64,000 nucleotides of DNA from DATAEE01 sp036258175 (GTDB taxonomy: Bacteria > Acidobacteriota > Vicinamibacteria > Vicinamibacterales > 2-12-FULL-66-21): the NCBI GenBank assembly GCA_036258175.1, contig DATAEE010000141.1:1-64000 (forward strand), in the 5' to 3' direction. A program made the translations under genes and the position numbers. The notes beneath the pieces are model-generated. The model was not told the DNA's origin. It saw only the letters and a program-made list of their open reading frames with translations, and did no database searches. This document shows, in pieces, positions 57,447-64,000 of the stretch (the first letter of the stretch is position 1; every line of letters starts with the position of its first letter).

Positions 57447-60400
57447 GTAAAGAATTTTGGCTCCGAGCTGAATGCGTCGAGGCGCCCCCGCCGACAGGAT
57501 CCTCCCGAACGTCGGTGACAGGAAGAAGTTGTCGGGCAGATTGAAATTCACGCTATTGAATAGGTTGAACGCTTCGAGCCGGAGCTGCACGCGAGCCGCG
57601 CGGGCTCCGAGTCCGAATTCCCGCATCACTCCCAGATTCACATTCGCATAGCCCGGGCCTTCGAGCGTGTTGCGTTCGACGTTCCCGAACGTCCCGAACG
57701 CCGGCATCGAGAAGGCCGCCGTGTTGAACCACTGATCAGGACCCGGATCCGACACCTCCGCATTGCCCGTCTGGTTCGGCCGATCGTTCGCGCCGAAACC
57801 AAGCACCGTGCGCCCAGTATTGCTGTTGTCCAGCTCGGTCGGCAGCGCGACAGTGAACGGCCGTCCGCTCTGCAGCGTGACGATGCCCTCCAGTTGCAGC
57901 GCCCAGGGCAGTTCGTACGAGAAGCTCGCCGAGAAGCGATGCCGGACGTCGAAGTTCGATCGGCCCCGCTCCGGCGCGAGGTTGTTGCTGTCCTGCGGGA
58001 AGTTGGGGTCGCCGGCACTCGGGAAAAACCCTGACGCGTCGTCCGTCGACTTGGCGAGTGTGTACGCCGCAACGAACGCGAGTCCCCGATCGAGCCGCTG
58101 ACTGAAGGTCAGCTGAAGGCTGTCGTACTTCGACTCGGCGCGCGACTCCAGGGAGGTGATGTCTGCGAAGAACGGGTTCGGCCTGAGGTTGAGCGGCTGC
58201 GGGCTCGGCGCCGGCTGGTTGATGTCGCGCGCGGCGATGAGCTGCCGGGCCCGCGTGCCGACGTACGTCGCTTCGATTGCGCGCGTCCGGCCGAGCTGAC
58301 GCTGTATGCCGGCCGAGAAGTGATGCAGCTTCCCGGTCTGGAAGTCGCGCTGGATCGCGAGCGCGGAGTCCGGCGTCGGGATCGGGTAGTTCGCCGGCCA
58401 GGGGTCGTGCAGGAAGAGCGGGAACGTCTGCAGCGGGAAGTAGAACGTGAGATCGAAATAGGGCTGATTGAAATACAGACCCTCTGAGGTCGCGAGCGAG
58501 GACTGATCGAAGTACAGGCCGTAACCGGCGCGCACGGCCGTGCGGCCTTCGGCGTCCGGCGTCCAGGCGACGCCCACGCGCGGCCCGAAGTTGTTGCGGT
58601 CCGGATCGTAGCCGCCGCGCGGCATGCCGGCCGTCCCGACCGGCACGAGCGTGCCTGTCGCCGGATCGTAGAGCGTCGCGCGATCGTCCGCGTCCACGGG
58701 CGGCGAGTTGTAGTCCCACCGCAGACCGCCGGTCACGGTGACGTTCGAGGCGACGCGAAAGCTGTCGTTGATGAAGAGGTTCAGACTATGCGTCCGCAGC
58801 CGCTGCGGATTGTCGAGCCGCGCGCCGGTCGTGAACAGCGGGAGCCCGAGCAGCAGATCGGCGAGCGCGTTGCCGGTGTACGCGGGCATGCTGACGAAAC
58901 TGATGTTGCCCCTCGACTGCACGTCGCGGAAGGCATCCTGGCTCGTTGCGCGAAAGTCGACACCCGCGCGCACCAGATGCCGTCCGGGCGCCCACGACAC
59001 GGTATCGAGCGCCTGAATCATCGTCGTCGTACTTTCCTGCGGGTTGTTGTACTCGTGGCCGATCGGCGAGTAGCCGGTGATCGTGATGAAGCTCAATCCC
59101 CAGTCGCGCGGGTTCGACGAAAGATCCGGCAGGCCAACCTCGCGGTTGATGCTGCGGCCCTGGTTCTCCTGGAGCACGCTGCTCGCGATGCGCGTCCAGG
59201 CGACCCGCGCTTCGTTCACGAACGCGGCGGCGAAGGGCCGCGTGTACGACACGCCGAGGTTCTGCGCGCGTCGCGGCACGTCGTTGCCGTAGCCGGGCAC
59301 CGCGGCGAACTGCGGCCCCGCGAACGGCTCGAACAATCGTCGATCCGCGAAGCTGTAACGCAACGTCAGCGTGGCCGCGCCCGAGACGTGATCGGCTCTC
59401 AGATCGAAATGGTCCGCGTCGTCCACTTGAGTGGGTGACGAGACGAAGTTACCCGCTGAGCCCGCGCGGTTCGGTGCCGGGTACAAGTCGAGGATGGCCC
59501 GGCCCGTCGGGTGCTGAAAGGACGGGGGAATCTGGCCGCCAGGAAACGGAAACGGCGTGCCCGGGATCGTCGGAGCGATCGCGCTCGCCGAGAAATCACC
59601 ATTCCGCTCGGCGGCGGTAGGGACTGTGGTCACACGCGTGACGCCTTCGTTCAGTCGCGTGCCTTCGTAGTCGGCGAAGAAGAAGAGGCGGTTCGCCTTG
59701 ATCGGTCCGCCCGCCGATCCGCCGAACTGGTAGCGCTCGTAGACCGGCGCCTCTTCATCGCGCGGCGCGAAAAAGTTGCGCGCATCCATCGCACCGTTCC
59801 GCAGGAACAGGTAGCCCGTGCCGCTGGTCCGGTTCGCACCCGACCGCGTGATGACGTTCACCTGCGCGCCGCCATTCCGGCCGAACGAGGCGTCGTAGCT
59901 GCTCGTCATGACCTCGAACTCGCGAATGGCATCCACCGGCGGCCGGACCGCCACGCCGTTCAGCTTCGGATCGAGGTTGTAGACACCATCGAGCAGATAC
60001 GCGTTCGCGTCCTCCCGGCCGCCGCTGGCGCTGAACGCGAAGTCGCCGCGTACCGACGTCGCCGACCCCTGTGCCGACGGCGCAACTCCCGGCGCGAGGA
60101 GCGTCAGCTCAAGGAAGTTGCGTCCGTCGAGCGGCAGACGCGCGATCTGGCTGGCGTCGATGACCGTGCCGATCGCCGGCGAATCCCGCTCTATCGGCGG
60201 TGCCTCCGCTGTGACATCGACCGCCACAGGCGGCGCCGACACCGACAATGTGGCAGCCACCCATTCGGCGCGGTTGACGGTCAGCTCGAGGCGGCGCTCG
60301 AACGGCGCGTATCCCTGGGCACGGATCTCGAGACGGTGGGCTCCGGGCGCGAGCGGCACGAGCGTGAAGTCTCCGTCAGGTCCGCTGGTCGTCGTGCGTG

Positions 60401-60557
60401 TCTCGCCGGTCTCGTCACGGCTCAACATAATGGTCGCGCCGGCAATAGGGTCGCCCGTCGGGCCCTCGACGATGCCGCGCACGGACGCGAGGTGCGTTTG
60501 CGCTCCTCCGAGGGCCGGGACAAGCAGCGTGACGAGCAGAACCAGTCGTGTTTTCAC
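57444..60557 (-). CDS. TonB-dependent receptor with carboxypeptidase-regulatory domain (Oar-like) 2
   Basis: 1037 residues with signal MKTRLVLLVTLLVPALGGAQ. CarboxypepD_reg domain at about 25-105 (VRGIVEGPTGDPIAGATIMLSR, GPDGDFTLVPLAPGAHRLEI), plug with LPLDGRNFLELTLLAPGV, AYLLDGVYN and FEVMTSSYDASFGRNGGAQV, then a long barrel with terminal residues GAKILY. Same architecture as receptor 1 but clearly a separate paralog. A substrate cannot be inferred. Divergent from the DinB gene by 77 bp. Confidence 0.93.
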   Translation of the reverse strand: MKTRLVLLVTLLVPALGGAQTHLASVRGIVEGPTGDPIAGATIMLSRDETGETRTTTSGPDGDFTLVPLAPGAHRLEIRAQGYAPFERRLELTVNRAEWVAATLSVSAPPVAVDVTAEAPPIERDSPAIGTVIDASQIARLPLDGRNFLELTLLAPGVAPSAQGSATSVRGDFAFSASGGREDANAYLLDGVYNLDPKLNGVAVRPPVDAIREFEVMTSSYDASFGRNGGAQVNVITRSGANRTSGTGYLFLRNGAMDARNFFAPRDEEAPVYERYQFGGSAGGPIKANRLFFFADYEGTRLNEGVTRVTTVPTAAERNGDFSASAIAPTIPGTPFPFPGGQIPPSFQHPTGRAILDLYPAPNRAGSAGNFVSSPTQVDDADHFDLRADHVSGAATLTLRYSFADRRLFEPFAGPQFAAVPGYGNDVPRRAQNLGVSYTRPFAAAFVNEARVAWTRIASSVLQENQGRSINREVGLPDLSSNPRDWGLSFITITGYSPIGHEYNNPQESTTTMIQALDTVSWAPGRHLVRAGVDFRATSQDAFRDVQSRGNISFVSMPAYTGNALADLLLGLPLFTTGARLDNPQRLRTHSLNLFINDSFRVASNVTVTGGLRWDYNSPPVDADDRATLYDPATGTLVPVGTAGMPRGGYDPDRNNFGPRVGVAWTPDAEGRTAVRAGYGLYFDQSSLATSEGLYFNQPYFDLTFYFPLQTFPLFLHDPWPANYPIPTPDSALAIQRDFQTGKLHHFSAGIQRQLGRTRAIEATYVGTRARQLIAARDINQPAPSPQPLNLRPNPFFADITSLESRAESKYDSLQLTFSQRLDRGLAFVAAYTLAKSTDDASGFFPSAGDPNFPQDSNNLAPERGRSNFDVRHRFSASFSYELPWALQLEGIVTLQSGRPFTVALPTELDNSNTGRTVLGFGANDRPNQTGNAEVSDPGPDQWFNTAAFSMPAFGTFGNVERNTLEGPGYANVNLGVMREFGLGARAARVQLRLEAFNLFNSVNFNLPDNFFLSPTFGRILSAGAPRRIQLGAKILY

Positions 60558-60634
60558 CGAAGATTCCTCAAAAAGTCGTTCGAGCGGGAAGCCGACGCGA
60601 GTACGATGCTTAATCTTACAAGGAGCCGGTGACC

Positions 60635-61234
60635 ATGAAAGTTCTCGCGCTCGCAGGTGTTTTGACGCTCTTTACGGCCCCGACGTTCGCGCAGACGCCG
60701 CCGCCCGCGCAGCAGCAGCCGCCGCCCCCGCAGCCAGCCCAGCCGCCGCCCCCGCTCGATCTGTCAATGGCGATCCAGAACGGCCACAACAACATCAAAG
60801 GCAACATTCTGAAATCCGCCGAGAAGCTGAGCGAAGCCGACTACAGCTTCAAGCCGCCCGGCATCATGCCGGAGGTCCGCACGTACGGACAGTTCATCGG
60901 CCACATCGCCAACGCGAACTACCTCCTGTGTTCGCGCGCGAAAGGCGAACCGAGCCCGAGCAAGGTCGACATTGAGAAGACCGTGACGGCGCGAGCGGAC
61001 CTGATCAAGGCGCTGACCGAGTCGTTCGCGTACTGCGATACCGTCTACTCGACCCTGACCGACATGTCGGCGGTCGAGAAAATCTCCATGCCTGGGCCGA
61101 ACAACACGACGCGGCAGGTTGCCCGCGCGGTCCCGCTCATGAACAACAACTCGCACAACAACGAGCACTACGGCAACCTCGTCACCTACATGCGGGTGAA
61201 GGGGATTGTGCCGCCGTCGTCAGAGCCACGCTGA
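60635..61234 (+). CDS. Secreted DinB-like protein with proline-rich linker
   Basis: 199 residues. ATG 60635 is preferred over GTG 60629 because aaggag stands 9 bases before it. Signal MKVLALAGVLTLFTAPTFAQ, then a Pro/Gln linker (PPPAQQQPPPPQPAQ, about 20-42) and a DinB-type four-helix domain with possible ligands in FIGHIANANY and NSHNNEHYGNL. Exported DinB domains are common in this kind of genome; function unknown. Confidence 0.85.
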   Translation: MKVLALAGVLTLFTAPTFAQTPPPAQQQPPPPQPAQPPPPLDLSMAIQNGHNNIKGNILKSAEKLSEADYSFKPPGIMPEVRTYGQFIGHIANANYLLCSRAKGEPSPSKVDIEKTVTARADLIKALTESFAYCDTVYSTLTDMSAVEKISMPGPNNTTRQVARAVPLMNNNSHNNEHYGNLVTYMRVKGIVPPSSEPR

Positions 61235-61242
61235 CCTGATTG

Positions 61243-61393
61243 GTTAACGGAGGAGACGGAGGTAACGGAGTCAAAACGGAGGAACGGGGTTAACGGAGAT
61301 TCATCGGTTGGAAACAAATAGACTTATCCCTTCGTCCCCGTTACCCCCGTTCCTCCGTTGTATCTCCGTTGCCTCCGTCCTCTCCGTTATCGT
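61243..61393. repeat. Opposed aacggag and ctccgttnn tandem repeats
   Basis: Left block 61243-61300 has six aacggag units, right block 61329-61393 has six ctccgtt units; the blocks are mutually inverted. The right block codes the hydrophobic core of the next protein's signal peptide. Confidence 0.8.
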
Positions 61394-62234
61394 TTCAGCC
61401 CAGCCTTCATTCGACTACGATCCGAAGCTGCCAATCGATCTGCAGGAGACCCTCCGACAGGAGAAGGACGGCGCGCTCCTGCGCGAGATCACGTACGCGA
61501 CGCTCGACGGCAAGCGGAACGGCGCAACGCTGGTGACGCCGGCCGGTGATGCCAGGCGCGACCGGCCGCGCCCCGCCGTCCTCTTCGTGCATTGGTATGG
61601 TCCGCCGGAGCCCACCTCGAACCGATCGCAATTCGTGCCGGACGCAATCGAGCTCGCGCGTGCCGGCGCCATATCGCTCCTCATCGATACGCCCTGGTCG
61701 GACCCGGACTACTTTCCGAAGCGTAAGCGCGAGGAGGACTACGATCGATCAGTCGCTCAGGTGAAGGATCTGCGCCGGGCGCTGGATGTGCTCCTGGCGC
61801 AGCCCGCTGTCGATCCCGCGCGCGTCGCCTACGTGGGGCATGACTTCGGCGCGATGTATGGCGTGCTCGCGGCTTCCGTCGATCCGCGCATCCGGTTGTT
61901 CGTGTTCATGGCCGGAACGAGGTCGTTCAGCGACTGGTTTCTGCTCGGAGAGCCCAAGCTGGAAGGGGAGGCGCGGCAGAAGTTCATCGACCGCCTCGCG
62001 CCGCTCGATCCGATCGCGGCGCTGCCAAAGCTGAACGGGATCCCCCTGCTCTTTCAGTTCGCCACCGACGACCGCTACGTCCCGAGAGCCACGGCCGGCG
62101 CCCTCGCCGCCGCCGCGCCAGGCAAGCCGGATGTCCGGACGTACAAGGCGGAACACGAGCTGAACGCCGAGGCCACTCGAGACAGGATCGAGTGGTTGAA
62201 GAAGAGGCTGCTTCATGGTGGCGCACCGCTTTAG
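61308..62234 (+). CDS. Secreted alpha/beta hydrolase (dienelactone hydrolase-like), repeat-coded signal peptide
   Basis: 308 residues from TTG 61308; no ATG or GTG is available upstream of the domain. The signal region SPLPPFLRCISVASVLSVIV is translated from the ctccgtt repeat and ends SAQ. The hydrolase core shows FVHWYGPPEP (oxyanion area), a nucleophile elbow GHDFGAMYG with Asp in the place usually taken by Ser, and TDDRYVPR with the acid. If the elbow is read correctly the nucleophile is missing or is Asp as in dehalogenase/epoxide-hydrolase relatives. The stop codon lies in the 62222 hairpin. Confidence 0.75.
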   Translation: METNRLIPSSPLPPFLRCISVASVLSVIVSAQPSFDYDPKLPIDLQETLRQEKDGALLREITYATLDGKRNGATLVTPAGDARRDRPRPAVLFVHWYGPPEPTSNRSQFVPDAIELARAGAISLLIDTPWSDPDYFPKRKREEDYDRSVAQVKDLRRALDVLLAQPAVDPARVAYVGHDFGAMYGVLAASVDPRIRLFVFMAGTRSFSDWFLLGEPKLEGEARQKFIDRLAPLDPIAALPKLNGIPLLFQFATDDRYVPRATAGALAAAAPGKPDVRTYKAEHELNAEATRDRIEWLKKRLLHGGAPL

Positions 62235-62241
62235 CGGTGCG
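62222..62241. repeat. Hairpin element carrying a stop codon, between convergent genes
   Basis: cgcaccgct-tt-agcggtgcg, perfect 9-bp arms. The TAG of the hydrolase is in loop and arm. It may act as a terminator for both convergent genes, though no T tract follows on either side. Confidence 0.6.
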
Positions 62242-62254
62242 GCTCGTTCGGTTA

Positions 62255-63820
62255 CTAGCGTGCAGCCGTCGTCGTCGTATCCCTCCGCGGCTGTGGTTTC
62301 GGAAGCGGCTTTCTCGGCAGTTTCTCTTCGCGATTCGCCGTCTGATACACGAACGCCGTGACGATGACGGCGTTCTGCTTCATGTCGGGCTCTTGAATGC
62401 GCTCGTACACGTCCATGTTCGAGTGGTGCGTGCGCGTATCGTACTCGACCGGATCCTGGATGAACTGGAAGCCGGGCAGGCCGACCGCGTCGAACGAGAG
62501 ATGGTCGGTTCCGCCCGTGTCCTGGATGCTGAGGGCGGTCATCCCGAGGTTGCGGAACGGCTCCATCCAGGCGCGGAAGACGGGCTCGACCGCCTCGTTT
62601 CCCTGCAGATAGACGCCACGGATTTTTCCCGTCCCGTTGTCCACGTTGAAGTAGGCCGAAAGCTTCGCATGATCCGGCTTGAGCTGCATCGTCTCCGGAT
62701 CGGCGAAGTGGCTCTTCACGTACGCCTTCGAGCCGAGGAGTCCGTTCTCCTCTCCGCTCCACAGCGCCAGGCGGATTGTGCGGCGCGGTTTGAGGCCCGC
62801 GGTTTTCAGGATGCGCATCGCCTCGATCATCACGGCCGACCCGGCGGCGTTGTCGGTCGCCCCCGTGCCGCCGTGCCATGAATCGAAGTGCGCGCCGAGC
62901 ATGACCAGCTCGCCCGCCTTGTCGGTTCCGGGGATCTCGGCGATGACGTTGAACGCCGGCTCTTCCGCGTGAAATGTGTTCTTGATGTCCAGCTCGAGCC
63001 GCACCGGTATCTTCTTCTGAATGGTGCGGACGATGCGGCCGTAGTGCTCGACCGCGAGGCTGACTTCCGTGATGGTCGATTCACGTGACGTCTGGCTGCC
63101 TGGTGCGCCCCGGATCCCGCCGCCCTGCACGAACACGGTGCCGCCGTCGCCACGGCCCGCGTCGATGACTGCCAGCGCGCCTTCGTCTTTATAGAACTGC
63201 AGGCGTTTGCGCGCGAGTTCGATATTCGCGCGGTTGTACTGCCGTCCGCGCCGCGGCCCCACATCGTCCTCGTTCGAGAGCTCTTCGAGATCCTTCTCGG
63301 TATACCGCTGTGACAACACCGTCGTGATCTCGCGCACTTCGCGCTGCGGCGCGCTCAGCACGAACTTGCCCGCGAGCTTGCCCTTGAAGGTCGCGAAGTC
63401 AGCCTCGCTTTCGATCGGCGCGAACACCGCTTCGGCGGTCACGGGTCCGTTTGTGCCGGGGGACCACGCCTTGGCGTACCCGATCAGCGGATACGCCTGC
63501 GGCGCCACGACGTGCGCGACGAAGCGCTCGTTCGACCAGCCGCGGCCGAACGCTCCCCAGGGCTCGAGCGCAACGTTGGCGAGCCCCCATTCGCGCATCG
63601 TTTTCGCGGCCCAGTCCGCGGCCGCGCGGATGTTGGGCGAACCCGTGAGCCGCGGACCGTGGATGTCGGTCAGCCAGCTCGTGATCTCCATGACCTGCGA
63701 CCGCTGCAGGCCTTCATCTTTAATGCGGTAGAGTGCGTCGTAGTCGAGCCGCTCGTCGAGGGCCACGCCCGGCAGGGACACCGCAACCGCGAGCGCCGCC
63801 GTCACCAGAACCTTCGTCAT
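62255..63820 (-). CDS. Secreted M28 family aminopeptidase
   Basis: 521 residues with a strong ribosome site (ggaggg) and signal MTKVLVTAALAVAVSLPG. A PA-domain insertion (about 120-290) is followed by the M28 core: LGAHFDSWHGGTGATDNAAGS (His and Asp ligands), LWSGEENGLLGS with the Glu-Glu pair, YFNVDNGTG and HHSNMD with the last His. All zinc ligands are present, in contrast to the protein at 32239. Likely a periplasmic or secreted aminopeptidase or carboxypeptidase. Confidence 0.92.
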   Translation of the reverse strand: MTKVLVTAALAVAVSLPGVALDERLDYDALYRIKDEGLQRSQVMEITSWLTDIHGPRLTGSPNIRAAADWAAKTMREWGLANVALEPWGAFGRGWSNERFVAHVVAPQAYPLIGYAKAWSPGTNGPVTAEAVFAPIESEADFATFKGKLAGKFVLSAPQREVREITTVLSQRYTEKDLEELSNEDDVGPRRGRQYNRANIELARKRLQFYKDEGALAVIDAGRGDGGTVFVQGGGIRGAPGSQTSRESTITEVSLAVEHYGRIVRTIQKKIPVRLELDIKNTFHAEEPAFNVIAEIPGTDKAGELVMLGAHFDSWHGGTGATDNAAGSAVMIEAMRILKTAGLKPRRTIRLALWSGEENGLLGSKAYVKSHFADPETMQLKPDHAKLSAYFNVDNGTGKIRGVYLQGNEAVEPVFRAWMEPFRNLGMTALSIQDTGGTDHLSFDAVGLPGFQFIQDPVEYDTRTHHSNMDVYERIQEPDMKQNAVIVTAFVYQTANREEKLPRKPLPKPQPRRDTTTTAAR

Positions 63821-64000
63821 CCGACCCTCCCGGGCCCACCAGCATACCCCGCCACGACCGATCTGCCGAATCCGTGAGAAACCCCGGCTCCAATTACAAC
63901 TTTCTCAGCCGACTGGCCCTTTCTGTAACAACGTGAATAACAGATTCGGTGTCGCCAATTTTTGCGAACGCTCGCAACTCCCGCAGTTCGAATGAGATCG
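63821..64000. other. Intergenic upstream region
   Basis: 180 bp upstream of the minus-strand M28 gene and running to the window edge. AT-richer than coding DNA, with no ORF, repeat or RNA that I recognise. It probably contains the M28 promoter. Confidence 0.3.

Noticed and set aside
62222..62241. Classical rho-independent terminator
   Set aside because: The hairpin is good but no T tract follows on either strand, and similar hairpins occur inside coding sequence, so it is listed as a repeat.

Overview
The window is GC-rich, densely coded chromosomal DNA with no phage, transposase, rRNA, tRNA or CRISPR that I can see. The gene families point to an Acidobacteriota member, most likely of the Vicinamibacteria type (inference, not a database result). 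They include Oar-like TonB-dependent receptors with a carboxypeptidase-regulatory N-terminus, a Ser/Thr kinase fused to a PD40/TolB propeller, several secreted M16, M28, S9 and S45 hydrolases, BamB/PQQ-like propellers, and a winged-helix/FHA regulator.

Layout. 1-1101: 3' part of a methyltransferase and two small ORFs. 1055-9536: an amide and D-amino-acid scavenging block, with penicillin acylase and a Na+ symporter on the minus strand, divergent from a D-aminoacylase, FAD oxidase and DUF885 operon. 9587-13739: ArfB, DinB and an S9 peptidase, then a secreted hypothetical. 13774-16343: ABC exporter. 16413-19216: paired M16 peptidases. 19336-24580: aminotransferase, MalQ, methyltransferase, a periplasmic-binding-protein-like protein and the FHA regulator. 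24577-28919: outer-membrane barrel, secreted protein, Ser/Thr kinase. 29028-43559: a long plus-strand run with an adenylating enzyme, small membrane proteins, a Na+ symporter, an M28-like protein, aldehyde dehydrogenase, glycosyltransferase, FtsX-type ABC transporter and two PQQ-like propellers. 43651-48068: barrel, small DMT-like protein and TonB receptor. 48103-57214: MFS transporter, then a four-gene propeller operon and a divergent fifth propeller. 57444-63820: second TonB receptor, DinB protein, alpha/beta hydrolase, M28 peptidase.

Two things stand out. First, seven secreted propeller paralogs lie within about 16 kb beside two TonB receptors and an MFS porter. All seven begin just after the signal peptide with a W-x-x-[aromatic/M]-x-G block, mostly W-P-x-[FWYM]-R-G. 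Second, gene junctions are full of short degenerate tandem repeats, several with a unit near 9 bp (gagcaccct, gcagagaac, ctccgttnn, ggaaccttg), plus short palindromic elements. Many run into coding sequence and supply signal peptides, C-termini, linkers, stop codons or internal loops. In one case a repeat seems to have replaced the original start region. This repeat-driven remodelling of protein ends is the best candidate here for an undescribed system.

No gap exceeds 300 bp; the larger intergenic stretches are described individually. All coordinates and motifs were read by eye, with no alignment or search.
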